A stretch of DNA of 64,000 nt from Leadbetterella sp035299025 (lineage in GTDB: Bacteria; Bacteroidota; Bacteroidia; Cytophagales; Spirosomataceae), in assembly GCA_035299025.1 (NCBI GenBank), contig DATGXK010000001.1, positions 62,001-126,000 of the forward strand. The letters run 5' to 3'. Shown piece after piece: positions 1 to 8,105 of this stretch. The position numbers and the translations under genes are program-made. Each line of letters opens with the position of its first letter. The first letter of the stretch is position 1. The notes beneath the pieces are model-generated. The model was not told where the DNA came from, ran no database searches, and saw only the letters and a program-made list of their open reading frames with translations.

Positions 1-531
1 CCACCACATCGAAGCTGAGTTTGAGCCAACCGCCAAGCGTACATTTTTCATTTCTCGAGGGCTATCAATTACTGTAACTCCCCAGAACAAAACACCATAA
101 ACTTGTTTTCTAAGTCCATAGGCAAAACGGTAAAGTTTTACATTAAAATTCGTGCTTTCTAAAGCATGCCAAGTAAGTTCTTGCTCCCCAGCTTTTACTT
201 TTTCTCCATCTTTAGGCATGGTGGCAAACTGATTCGGGAAATACTCTTTCGTGAAATTTTCGCGTAAATAGCTATCCGTAAAAACAGTATTGCCTCGATT
301 GGGCTTATTGATAGGTTCAAGCAGCATCCAACGTTGTATAAAGCCATCATTATCAGGCGTTTTTACCTTGCTAGTGGCTTTTACAAAAAATGGAGCGATA
401 CTGCGGGTGGTATCGGATTTTGCAACGGTGCTATTTACACTCAGCTTACTTGGGCTGCAGCCTTGCAAATACGCCCCGATTAATAAACATCCACCGATTA
501 GCACGGAGAGAGACTTTGATTTCTTTCGCAT
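1..531 (-). CDS. Exported lipoprotein, acetylxylan esterase-like N-terminal part (3' end outside window)
   Basis: The gene runs off the left edge; only the first 177 codons are visible. The protein starts with a basic n-region and a hydrophobic stretch ending in the lipobox LQGC (Cys about residue 25), so it should be a lipoprotein. The following segment (DGFIQRWMLLEPINKP, then a tyrosine- and tryptophan-rich beta part containing FWGVTVIDSPREMKNVRLAVGS) resembles the N-terminal, non-catalytic domain found on Bacteroidetes acetylxylan-esterase-like proteins. The catalytic domain is not in the window, so the enzymatic role is inferred from that resemblance only. No close -7 promoter match was found upstream. 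Confidence 0.6.
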   Translation of the reverse strand, partial: MRKKSKSLSVLIGGCLLIGAYLQGCSPSKLSVNSTVAKSDTTRSIAPFFVKATSKVKTPDNDGFIQRWMLLEPINKPNRGNTVFTDSYLRENFTKEYFPNQFATMPKDGEKVKAGEQELTWHALESTNFNVKLYRFAYGLRKQVYGVLFWGVTVIDSPREMKNVRLAVGSNSASMWW

Positions 532-1085
532 AAATAAATGGTTGAAATTGAAATATTTTTGGTTGAATTTCTTTGAAGATTAATATTAAAACTTGGTAAA
601 ATTAAGAAATATTTTATAATTGTGTATATTTAACACAATTATTTATTTGCAATTTAATTTCCTCAGTTATTTTGTAAACACAATGTCGAATCCCACCTTG
701 AAACCATCTCTTAGAGAATTCGGCTGATCCTTAGGACCTAGAATCAGAGAATAATCATCCAGAAATATGTTATTTTGAATTTTAGAATGGTTCAATTAAA
801 TATCTTGAGTATTTCAGATTAATTATTAAAGAAAAGCGTACAATAAAAATTCATCACCAAATCGCAAATATTCATTCATCAATAAAACTGATTGATTTTC
901 TACATTTTTTTCAAAAAAAGCAAACTTAGGAAACCTGATTGAATACAGACAGTATGAATCTTAATGATGCATTTCCTTTATTAGGTGCAATCATAGTCCA
1001 ATACTTCTACAGCTGTTGTTTGCCTAAAAAATCATTTTCACAAAAAAAAAGGCGTCTAAAGAACTGCAAAACTTACTATTATCTC
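532..1085. other. Gene-free AT-rich spacer
   Basis: This spacer lies between the esterase-like gene and murF-alr. Apart from the possible barrel-protein remnant described separately, I see only short open pieces without starts and no clear terminator or RNA structure. Confidence 0.5.
667..795 (-). pseudogene. Possible remnant of an outer-membrane protein C-terminus
   Basis: An open stretch of 42 codons on the minus strand with no start codon ends in DGFKVGFDIVFTK and a stop. Alternating hydrophobic and polar residues ending in an aromatic-rich strand are typical of the last beta-strand of Bacteroidetes outer-membrane barrels. Upstream on the same strand the frame is closed and the other frames hold only short open pieces, so this would be a decayed 3' end. 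It may be chance; no longer homologous context is visible. Confidence 0.25.
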
Positions 1086-1093
1086 TAATTTTG
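1086..1093 (+). promoter_or_regulatory. -7 box TAATTTTG of murF-alr
   Basis: Perfect match to the Bacteroidetes -7 consensus TAnnTTTG, 21 bases before the murF-alr start codon, implying a leader of roughly 15 nucleotides. No convincing -33 TTTG is seen. Confidence 0.5.
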
Positions 1094-1114
1094 CCCGAAA
1101 ATATAACTTGACCA

Positions 1115-3598
1115 ATGTTGATTTTAACAGATAAAATAACCACCAACAATAAAATATTATTGACCGATAGTCGATTCCTGTCAGATCCGGAATCGAGCAC
1201 TTTTTTTGCTATAAAAGGTGAAAGACACAACGGACATCAATTCATCAAACAACTTTTCGAAAAAGGCATAAAAGAATTTGTGGTAGAAAAAGATGTGGTC
1301 AACAATGACTTGGCCTTGAAAGAGTTCTTGGAAAAATCCGACTTAAAGGCATTTGCGGTGCAGAACAGTATAAAAGCATTGCAAAACTTAGCCACTGAAA
1401 AGCGTAAACAGTACCACTATCCAGTAATTGGCATCACAGGCAGCAATGGCAAGACCATAGTAAAAGAATGGCTGCATTTTTTATTAGAATCTGATTTTGA
1501 AATAGTTAAAAGCCCAAGAAGTTATAATTCGCAAATCGGCGTTGCACTTTCTGTTTGGGAAATGACCGAAAAAAATAATCTGGGAATTTTTGAGGCTGGC
1601 ATTTCTTTACAAAATGAGATGCAAAACTTGGAGACTATTATAAAACCAGAAATTGGCATTTTTACAAACATAGGGCCGGCACACAACGAAGGCTTCAGGA
1701 GTTTGAAACAAAAAATAACCGAGAAACTCAGGCTTTTCAAAGCCTCTAAGGTACTGGTATATTGTAAAGACTACAAAGAAATAAACGAAGAACTGGCCAT
1801 ACTTCTGAAAGCGGTTAATCCTAATATTCAGGTCATTAGCTGGTCCAGAAATGGTATTGGAGAAAACTGGGTGGAAACCCAAACAACCGAAACGGGCACG
1901 CTCATAGAAATCAATTGGCTTGGAGAAAGTTATGGTTTTGAAATTCCTTTTGCAGACAATGCTTCGATAGAAAATGCCATTCATTGTGCTTATACTGGCT
2001 TGTATCTCCATGCTCAGTCGAAGATTAACCTCGATACGTTTTTCGAAAAGTTTAAGTTGCTTCGCCCAGTTGCCATGAGGCTGGAACTTAAGCAAGGAAC
2101 AAACGATAATTATATCATCGATGACACTTACAATAACGATTTGGGTGGCCTAAAAATGGCTCTAAACTTTATGAGCCAGCACCACACCAAACGCCAAAAA
2201 GTATTGATTGTAAGCGACATACTCCAATCTGGTCTTCAAGAAAACGATCTTTTGCAAAACCTCAAAGACCTAATTAAATCTCAGGACATCAGCATATTGA
2301 TAGGTATTGGACCCAAGTTTTTTCATAACCAAGAACTTTTTGGATCAAAATTGGCAAAAAGCAGTTTTTTCTATGAAAACACCGCCGATTTTTTGAGTCT
2401 TTACAATTTCGACACCCTAAGCAACTCCCTGATTTTGGTGAAAGGAGCGAGACCATTTGCTTTCGAAAAAATTGTGAATAAGCTTGTAATGAAAGTCCAT
2501 GGGACGGTATTTGAGGTAAATTTGGACTCTTTAACACACAATCTCAATTATTACAGAAATAAAATAGGCAATCAAACCAAAATTATGGTGATGGTGAAGG
2601 CCTTTGCCTACGGAAGTGGCAGCATGGAAGTGGCCAGTTGGTTGCAATATCATCGGGTCGATTATCTCTCGGTGGCATATCCAGACGAAGGTGTTGTTTT
2701 GAGGCAAAATGGCATAAAACTGCCCATTTTGGTACTAAATTCAGATCCCGAAACATATCATAAATTGTTTGAGTATGATTTAGAGCCTGAGATTTTTAGC
2801 CTAAGAACCTTGAAAGCCTATTTGCATTTCAAAAAGAATCTTTTTGCGGATACTCCTTCAAAAATCCATCTTAAATTAGACACCGGAATGCATCGTTTGG
2901 GTTTCATAGAAGATGATTTGGAAGCTTTGGTAGACCAAATAAAGGAAACTTCGAATCTAGAAATTGCCTCTATTTTTAGCCATTTAGTAGGAGCTGATGA
3001 GGCCGAACATGTAGATTTTTCTAAAAAACAAATAGCCCAGTTTGAGGCCTTATCTTCAAAAATAGTTGCTAAGCTAGACTATAAGCCATTAAGACATATC
3101 TGTAACTCTGCCGGCATTATCCGTTTTCCCGAAGCCAAATATGACATGGTCCGCCTCGGAATTGGACTATACGGTATAGAGTCGTCTGGTATAGAGCCCA
3201 ATGCACTCGAAGTGGTAGGTACTCTCAAAACCACCATTTCTCAAATAAAAACCCTCAGTGCGGGAGAAACCGTAGGGTACAGCAGAAGGGGAATAATTGA
3301 AAAGGAATCAAAAATTGCGACATTGGCGATAGGGTACGCCGATGGCTACGACAGAGGTTTTAGCCGAGGCGTAGGGCAGGTTTTGGTCAATGAGGTGCTG
3401 TGTCCGGTGGTAGGAAATGTCTGTATGGACATGACCATGATAGATGTAACCAATGCCAAATGTAAAGAAGGTGACCAAGTGATTATGTTTGGCAAAAAAC
3501 CTCATATCAACGATTTAGCCACTGCAATCGGAACAATTCCTTATGAACTACTGACCGGTGTAAGTGAAAGAGTGAAACGTGTTTTTTATCATGAGTAG
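1115..3598 (+). CDS. murF-alr: Bifunctional UDP-MurNAc-tripeptide:D-Ala-D-Ala ligase / alanine racemase
   Basis: The 827-residue protein joins two peptidoglycan-precursor enzymes. Residues 1 to about 450 form a Mur ligase with the ATP loop GITGSNGKT at about 106-114; it adds D-Ala-D-Ala to the UDP-MurNAc tripeptide. Residues from about 460 form a PLP-dependent alanine racemase with the Schiff-base lysine in VKAFAYG (K495), the MHRLGF strand, the catalytic tyrosine in VGYSRRG and the YADGYDRG and NVCMDMTM signatures. The fusion is a known Bacteroidetes arrangement and couples D-alanine supply to its use. Both halves look intact. The gene converges on a small exported-protein gene with a five-base gap. 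Confidence 0.95.
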   Translation: MLILTDKITTNNKILLTDSRFLSDPESSTFFAIKGERHNGHQFIKQLFEKGIKEFVVEKDVVNNDLALKEFLEKSDLKAFAVQNSIKALQNLATEKRKQYHYPVIGITGSNGKTIVKEWLHFLLESDFEIVKSPRSYNSQIGVALSVWEMTEKNNLGIFEAGISLQNEMQNLETIIKPEIGIFTNIGPAHNEGFRSLKQKITEKLRLFKASKVLVYCKDYKEINEELAILLKAVNPNIQVISWSRNGIGENWVETQTTETGTLIEINWLGESYGFEIPFADNASIENAIHCAYTGLYLHAQSKINLDTFFEKFKLLRPVAMRLELKQGTNDNYIIDDTYNNDLGGLKMALNFMSQHHTKRQKVLIVSDILQSGLQENDLLQNLKDLIKSQDISILIGIGPKFFHNQELFGSKLAKSSFFYENTADFLSLYNFDTLSNSLILVKGARPFAFEKIVNKLVMKVHGTVFEVNLDSLTHNLNYYRNKIGNQTKIMVMVKAFAYGSGSMEVASWLQYHRVDYLSVAYPDEGVVLRQNGIKLPILVLNSDPETYHKLFEYDLEPEIFSLRTLKAYLHFKKNLFADTPSKIHLKLDTGMHRLGFIEDDLEALVDQIKETSNLEIASIFSHLVGADEAEHVDFSKKQIAQFEALSSKIVAKLDYKPLRHICNSAGIIRFPEAKYDMVRLGIGLYGIESSGIEPNALEVVGTLKTTISQIKTLSAGETVGYSRRGIIEKESKIATLAIGYADGYDRGFSRGVGQVLVNEVLCPVVGNVCMDMTMIDVTNAKCKEGDQVIMFGKKPHINDLATAIGTIPYELLTGVSERVKRVFYHE

Positions 3599-3603
3599 AT
3601 GAC

Positions 3604-4143
3604 CTACTTCAACTTAAAACTACTCAAATAAGGCTCTACAATATCCTTATAATAAGCATATTTATCTGTTTCACAGGCGAAAGTCACTATAAAAACCTTG
3701 GCGTTTTTTACATAATAATATTGCCTCCAAGTTTGTGCATACCCGCTTTTATCGCCTTTGTAGGTTACCAAATATACATTGGGCTTGAGTTTCTTTTTCT
3801 CAATTATTTTAAAATTCTTGACCACCCTTGGCAGGTAATCAATAGAAAATTGAGCATATTTATCTACGGTGTAATTGGCACTGGGCAGTTTATCTACAGC
3901 GATATTGATATTATCCACAAATCTGTCAATGTAGCTCAAGGTGTCGGCAGGTGATAGCAAGCTGCAGAGGTTTTCTTGGCAATTATCCTGAATTCTCCAG
4001 CCCTTGGGGATATCCATTTTGTAGGTTTTTTTGTCTAAAACCATCGGTTTTGGAGCTTTGGAAGTATCTGGGGCTACCTGAACTTGAGCCAATACCGCCT
4101 TTTCACACACAAACATAAAAATAACCAACAAGAACTGTTTCAT
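3604..4143 (-). CDS. Exported protein with PsbP/Mog1-like fold, function unknown
   Basis: The 179-residue protein begins with a signal peptide (about residues 1-19, cleavage near VLAQ). The mature part opens with KTYKMDIPKGWRI and ends with an FIVTFACETDKYAYYKDIVEPYLSSFKL-type segment, the layout of PsbP/Mog1-like domains: a strand with a conserved GW near the start, and a final helix after a YYVKN...VFIVTF strand. Such periplasmic proteins are common in Bacteroidetes and mostly uncharacterised. It lies 12 bases downstream of aroA on the same strand, so it is probably cotranscribed; no functional link is evident. The fold is an inference from the pattern. Confidence 0.6.
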   Translation of the reverse strand: MKQFLLVIFMFVCEKAVLAQVQVAPDTSKAPKPMVLDKKTYKMDIPKGWRIQDNCQENLCSLLSPADTLSYIDRFVDNINIAVDKLPSANYTVDKYAQFSIDYLPRVVKNFKIIEKKKLKPNVYLVTYKGDKSGYAQTWRQYYYVKNAKVFIVTFACETDKYAYYKDIVEPYLSSFKLK

Positions 4144-4155
4144 GTCCTTCGATTT

Positions 4156-5394
4156 TTAATTCAATTCTTCTAAAGTCACTATTTCGCTCAAATCCTCCCA
4201 ATAGCTTGGGTACGATTTTGCTACAACACCGGGCTCTTCAATCACCACATCGGCCAGCATGGCTAAAGGTGCAAAAGCCATAGCCATACGGTGGTCGTCG
4301 TAAGTTTCAAAAGTTGGGGTTGCTGTCCAAATTCCACTAGAATTTACCTCATATCTTGTTTTGGCCTCCACTTCTTCGAGCGTCCCTCCTATTTTGGCCA
4401 ACTCGTTTTGCAGTGCCAAAACTCTGTCTGTCTCTTTTATTTTCAGGCTTTCTAATCCCGTGAAAGTCCCCTTTATTTTCTTGGCAACCAAAACCACCGC
4501 TACGGTTTGAGCGAGGTCTGGACAATCCGTAAAATCCCACTCAAAACTATCGTTCGCTTTGATTTTTTGAAGCAAAACCCCTTCCTTGGTGAAAGTACTT
4601 TTCACCCCAAGATTTGACATAATATCGACAATGACGCTATCGCCCTGAAGTGAATTCTCTTTCAATCCCAAAAGTTCTATTTCTACGTCAGGGTGTTCAG
4701 CTAAAGCAACAATGGAATACCAGTAAGATGCCCCAGACCAGTCGGATTCTATCTGATAGCTCGTAGGTTTATAGCTTTGAGGTTTTACCGAAAGTTTTTT
4801 GGCATCCCAATCTGCCTCTACAATTACCCCGAAGGCCTCCATTTGCTTTATAGTCATGGTGATATATGGAATCGAACCAATTTCACCTAATAGATTAATG
4901 GTCAATCCATTGGGCAAAAGCGGACTTATCATCAGCAAAGCAGATATGTATTGACTGCTCACATCGCCACGGATAGAAATTTCACTCGATTTTTGCTCTG
5001 AAAAACCTTTCAGCTGAGTTGGCGGATAGCCTTCTTTTCCTAAATAATGAATCTCCGCACCCACACTTCTGAGGGCATCTACCAAAATACCAATCGGTCT
5101 CTCACACATTCTAGGCGTGCCGGTCATGGTTTTGGTTTGGTTGGTTATGGCAAAATAAGCCGTCAAAAAACGCATGGTAGTTCCAGCGTCTAGTACATCG
5201 GCTACGGCGTCTTCAGATTTTAGCAAACGAATCATCGTCTGAGTATCTCTTGCCGTGGAAAGATTTTGAAGTTCACCACCAAAACCAGACAAGGCATTGA
5301 TTATCAAAGCCCTATTACTTTCACTTTTGGAGGAAGCCAGCCTAATTTTTTCCTGAAAAATACCCGATTGTTTCTTTACTAAAATACGATGCAT
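4156..5394 (-). CDS. aroA: 3-phosphoshikimate 1-carboxyvinyltransferase (EPSP synthase)
   Basis: This is the sixth step of the shikimate pathway: phosphoenolpyruvate plus shikimate-3-phosphate to EPSP. Family features are the N-terminal substrate motif LASSKSESNRAL, the glycine loop LDAGTTMRFL, the RMCERPIG segment, KETDRVLALQNELAKIGG and the C-terminal DDHRMAMAFAPLA. I chose the ATG at 5394 (412 residues, protein MHRILVKKQ...) over one nine codons upstream, because a perfect -7 box at 5419-5426 overlaps the upstream start and would give an 18-base leader to this one. Like other Bacteroidetes AroA it is shorter and more divergent than the enterobacterial enzyme. Confidence 0.92.
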   Translation of the reverse strand: MHRILVKKQSGIFQEKIRLASSKSESNRALIINALSGFGGELQNLSTARDTQTMIRLLKSEDAVADVLDAGTTMRFLTAYFAITNQTKTMTGTPRMCERPIGILVDALRSVGAEIHYLGKEGYPPTQLKGFSEQKSSEISIRGDVSSQYISALLMISPLLPNGLTINLLGEIGSIPYITMTIKQMEAFGVIVEADWDAKKLSVKPQSYKPTSYQIESDWSGASYWYSIVALAEHPDVEIELLGLKENSLQGDSVIVDIMSNLGVKSTFTKEGVLLQKIKANDSFEWDFTDCPDLAQTVAVVLVAKKIKGTFTGLESLKIKETDRVLALQNELAKIGGTLEEVEAKTRYEVNSSGIWTATPTFETYDDHRMAMAFAPLAMLADVVIEEPGVVAKSYPSYWEDLSEIVTLEELN

Positions 5395-5418
5395 CAAATC
5401 AACTAATTTTTTAAAGGG

Positions 5419-5426
5419 CAAAGATA
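5419..5426 (-). promoter_or_regulatory. -7 box TATCTTTG of aroA
   Basis: On the minus strand this reads TATCTTTG, a perfect TAnnTTTG match, 25 bases upstream of the chosen aroA start. It decides the start codon, because it overlaps the alternative upstream ATG. Confidence 0.5.
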
Positions 5427-5503
5427 ATTTAACATTTTATAGTTTTAGAGTTATTTCTTCCAAAAAACTATGCAAATTTGGGCAACAAACTAGAAACCCT
5501 GAA

Positions 5504-6904
5504 ATGGAAATAATATCGGTATTTGATATGCTCAAAATTGGCATAGGGCCGTCCAGTTCGCATACCCTTGGGCCTTGGAAAGCAGCCAATAGGTTTTTAA
5601 ACGATTTGAAAATTCCACTATCGGAAATTGAAAAAATTAGAATTGAGCTGTTTGGTTCATTGTCTTTAACAGGTAAAGGCCACGCCACAGACATTGCCGT
5701 TGTAATGGGCCTTTTGGGTGAAATACCCGAATACACCAATCCTGAAATTATTCAACCTACTGTAGAGACCCTTAAAATCTCTGGCAAAATTTTATTAGAC
5801 AAGAAAAAGGAAATCAGTTTCTCTTTTGCGGAAGATATAATTTTCAATAAGAACTTTCTAAGTTTCCACCCCAACGGCATCTCGTTTACAGCCTACACTG
5901 CAACTGCCCAAATAACCGAAACTTTCTATTCTATTGGAGGTGGCTTTGTAATTCAGGAGAACGAAGAAAACATTTCAAAAGACTTACCGAGTATACCATT
6001 TCCAATTCAAAACGGTCAGGAGCTTTTAGATTATTGCCGAAACAAGAAAATTTCAGAAGTGGTTTATGCCAACGAACTGGTCTTGAACCCAAAAGAAGTT
6101 GTAGAAGCGAATTTAGAAAAAATCTGGAAAACAATGCTGCAATGCATGTTTATAGGTTGCACTACGGGCGGTATTTTGCCGGGAGGCCTGAATGTCAAAA
6201 GAAGAGCCTCTGAATTCTATATAGACCTAAATGGCCCAACAAGTGTTGAAAACCTAGACGACTGGCTCAAAAAATTGAGGGAAACAGAGGTGAAATTCAG
6301 ACAGATTCTAAAGTGGGTAAGCTGTTTTGCACTGAGCGTCAACGAAGTAAATGCCTCTCTTGGCAAAGTAGTAACAGCACCAACAAATGGGAGTGCCGGT
6401 GTAATTCCGGCTGTATTGATGTATTATCTTATGATAGAAAACCACCAGGCTGGTTTCGAAGAAATAAAACAGTTTCTTTTGGTAGCAGGAGAGATAGGAA
6501 GTATTTTCAAAAAAGGAGCGACTATATCCGCCGCCATGGGGGGCTGCCAAGCCGAAATAGGTGTTTCATCGGCCATGGCGGCAGGAGCATTGTGCGAGCT
6601 GCAAGGTGGCACACCTGAGCAGGTATTGGTAGCAGCCGAAATAGCCATGGAGCATCATTTGGGCCTTACTTGTGACCCGATTGCTGGATTGGTACAAATT
6701 CCTTGTATCGAACGCAATTCTATGGGTGCCTTAAAGGCAATTACGGCAGCAGAGATAGCATTGGGTACAGACCCTAAAACTGCCAAAGTGCCGCTCGATA
6801 AGGTTATAGCTACTATGTGGAAAACTGCCCTAGACATGAACCACAAATACAAAGAAACCTCACAGGGAGGTTTGGCCGTAACCGTAAACAGTGTGGATTG
6901 CTAA
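5504..6904 (+). CDS. sdaA: L-serine ammonia-lyase, iron-sulfur type, single chain
   Basis: It converts L-serine to pyruvate and ammonia in the cytosol. The 466 residues hold the beta domain first (SVFDMLKIGIGPSSSHT near the N-terminus, GHATD around residue 59) and then the alpha domain (GGILPGGLNVKRRA, APTNGSAGVIPA). Three cysteines that would ligate the catalytic [4Fe-4S] cluster are visible: C348 (GGCQAEIG), C390 (LTCDPIAG) and C401 (IPCIERN). It is divergent from aroA, and its last four bases overlap the stop of the convergent gene downstream. No perfect -7 box was found; CAAATTTG at 5473-5480 is a near match. Confidence 0.93.
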   Translation: MEIISVFDMLKIGIGPSSSHTLGPWKAANRFLNDLKIPLSEIEKIRIELFGSLSLTGKGHATDIAVVMGLLGEIPEYTNPEIIQPTVETLKISGKILLDKKKEISFSFAEDIIFNKNFLSFHPNGISFTAYTATAQITETFYSIGGGFVIQENEENISKDLPSIPFPIQNGQELLDYCRNKKISEVVYANELVLNPKEVVEANLEKIWKTMLQCMFIGCTTGGILPGGLNVKRRASEFYIDLNGPTSVENLDDWLKKLRETEVKFRQILKWVSCFALSVNEVNASLGKVVTAPTNGSAGVIPAVLMYYLMIENHQAGFEEIKQFLLVAGEIGSIFKKGATISAAMGGCQAEIGVSSAMAAGALCELQGGTPEQVLVAAEIAMEHHLGLTCDPIAGLVQIPCIERNSMGALKAITAAEIALGTDPKTAKVPLDKVIATMWKTALDMNHKYKETSQGGLAVTVNSVDC

Positions 6905-7491
6905 AGGGTTTTAAAGACCTTGAGTTCCTTGTTATTGTTAATTCTAATACCATTAAAAAACTTTGATCTGTTGGCTATTACAATAGACCCTAGCTGAATG
7001 GCGGGTATCAAGATTAGGGCTTCGGTATTTTGTGCTGGAGAACGACCAAACTGTATCCAATCATAAAAAATAGGTACAAAAGCAGCCAAACTGCCCCAAC
7101 CCATCCCCCATTTTATGCCTTTATAAACCTCTCTTCGGTAAACTTTTTTGATGTCGCTGATTGGAATCACCCAAGTTTCGAGTTTTCTTTCTACATTATT
7201 ATAATGCATGACGGTAATTGTAGAATCGGCAATTTCGCTCAATTCTTCTTGAAAAAATTGTCCGTTTTTTGTTTTAAAACCTAACTTATCGCCCACATAA
7301 TATCTTCTTCTTTTGTGGTTTCGATAATTGTCTAATACCAGAAAATTGCCGTCTCTCTGGATAGTCTTATACAAATTGGGGTTATTTTTCTCCAATAGCT
7401 CTTCAATCTGCAAGGCTTCTTTTTGGTGTGGTTCTTGGCAAAATACGTTGCCAAAGCAAAATATTAAAATCAGAAAAAGGCAATTTTTCAT
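6901..7491 (-). CDS. Exported protein of unknown function
   Basis: The 196-residue protein has a signal peptide (about residues 1-18, MKNCLFLILIFCFGNVFCQ). The mature part contains YYVGDKLGFKTKNGQF, an IADSTITV strand, an IPISDIKKVYRR segment and two hydrophobic stretches (WGMGWGSLAAFVPIFYDW and ALILIPAIQLGSIVIA), so it may sit in a membrane after export. The pattern is seen in uncharacterised Cytophagales proteins; I do not recognise a function. Its ATG overlaps the stop of the DUF502 gene by four bases, so it is translationally coupled to it. Confidence 0.65.
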   Translation of the reverse strand: MKNCLFLILIFCFGNVFCQEPHQKEALQIEELLEKNNPNLYKTIQRDGNFLVLDNYRNHKRRRYYVGDKLGFKTKNGQFFQEELSEIADSTITVMHYNNVERKLETWVIPISDIKKVYRREVYKGIKWGMGWGSLAAFVPIFYDWIQFGRSPAQNTEALILIPAIQLGSIVIANRSKFFNGIRINNNKELKVFKTL

Positions 7492-8099
7492 GTATTGGAA
7501 TCAGAAAAAGAAACGCCTCCTGAAACAATGATTTTCATAACCTCGGCACTAGAAATAGACAGAATCTCTACTTGGTCTTTGGGTACAATAAACATATCTC
7601 CAGAAAAAGCGTAAGCATGTGGACAATATACACTTACCATATCAGGAAGCCCCATAACATCGAGGCCATCTTGGGTCAAAAAACCCAGTTTTCGAATATT
7701 CGATTCTTTGTTTAGGGTAACCAACACACCGGTTTTAAACTTCTTTTTATCGCCCACAAATGCCGAAATGAGATCTTTGAAAGCCGTGTAGAATATCTTC
7801 ACAATCGGCAGATGTTTCATGCCATTCTCAAGCCAATTCTGTATGGTCTGTGGCAACAAACGCGTAAACACAAAGCCAATAAAAGCAGTACCAAAAAGGA
7901 CTATCAAAAAACCTAGTCCAGGTACAAAAAACTCCTGATTGGGGTTTTCCCAGCTAAATTTGATCCTCACGAGACTATCCACAAAATCAAATGCACTGTA
8001 GAGAATCAAGATCGTAAAACCCACGGGAGCTACAAAAAGAAGCCCCCGAACAAAATAGGATAAAAACTTATTCATCAACTTGCCTAAACTTCCTTCCAT
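7488..8099 (-). CDS. DUF502 family membrane protein
   Basis: The 203-residue protein has two N-terminal membrane segments (GLLFVAPVGFTILILYSAF and LGFLIVLFGTAFIGFVFT) followed by the family core LPIVKIFYTAFKDLISAFVG and a soluble beta part with GFLTQDG and VYCPHAYAFSGDMFIVPKDQV. These are hallmarks of DUF502, a widespread inner-membrane family of unknown role. An alternative start lies eight codons downstream (MNKFLSYF). It sits six bases after muiA-like and overlaps the next gene, forming a three-gene operon. Confidence 0.85.
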   Translation of the reverse strand: MEGSLGKLMNKFLSYFVRGLLFVAPVGFTILILYSAFDFVDSLVRIKFSWENPNQEFFVPGLGFLIVLFGTAFIGFVFTRLLPQTIQNWLENGMKHLPIVKIFYTAFKDLISAFVGDKKKFKTGVLVTLNKESNIRKLGFLTQDGLDVMGLPDMVSVYCPHAYAFSGDMFIVPKDQVEILSISSAEVMKIIVSGGVSFSDSNT

Positions 8100-8105
8100 A
8101 AGCCT

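Noticed and set aside
290..583. 97-codon plus-strand frame at the left edge
   Set aside because: It lies antisense to the esterase-like lipoprotein gene, which has a lipobox and recognisable domain; the plus-strand protein has no family features.
1607..2095. 162-codon minus-strand frame inside murF-alr
   Set aside because: It is antisense to a gene with full MurF motifs and has no recognisable protein features.
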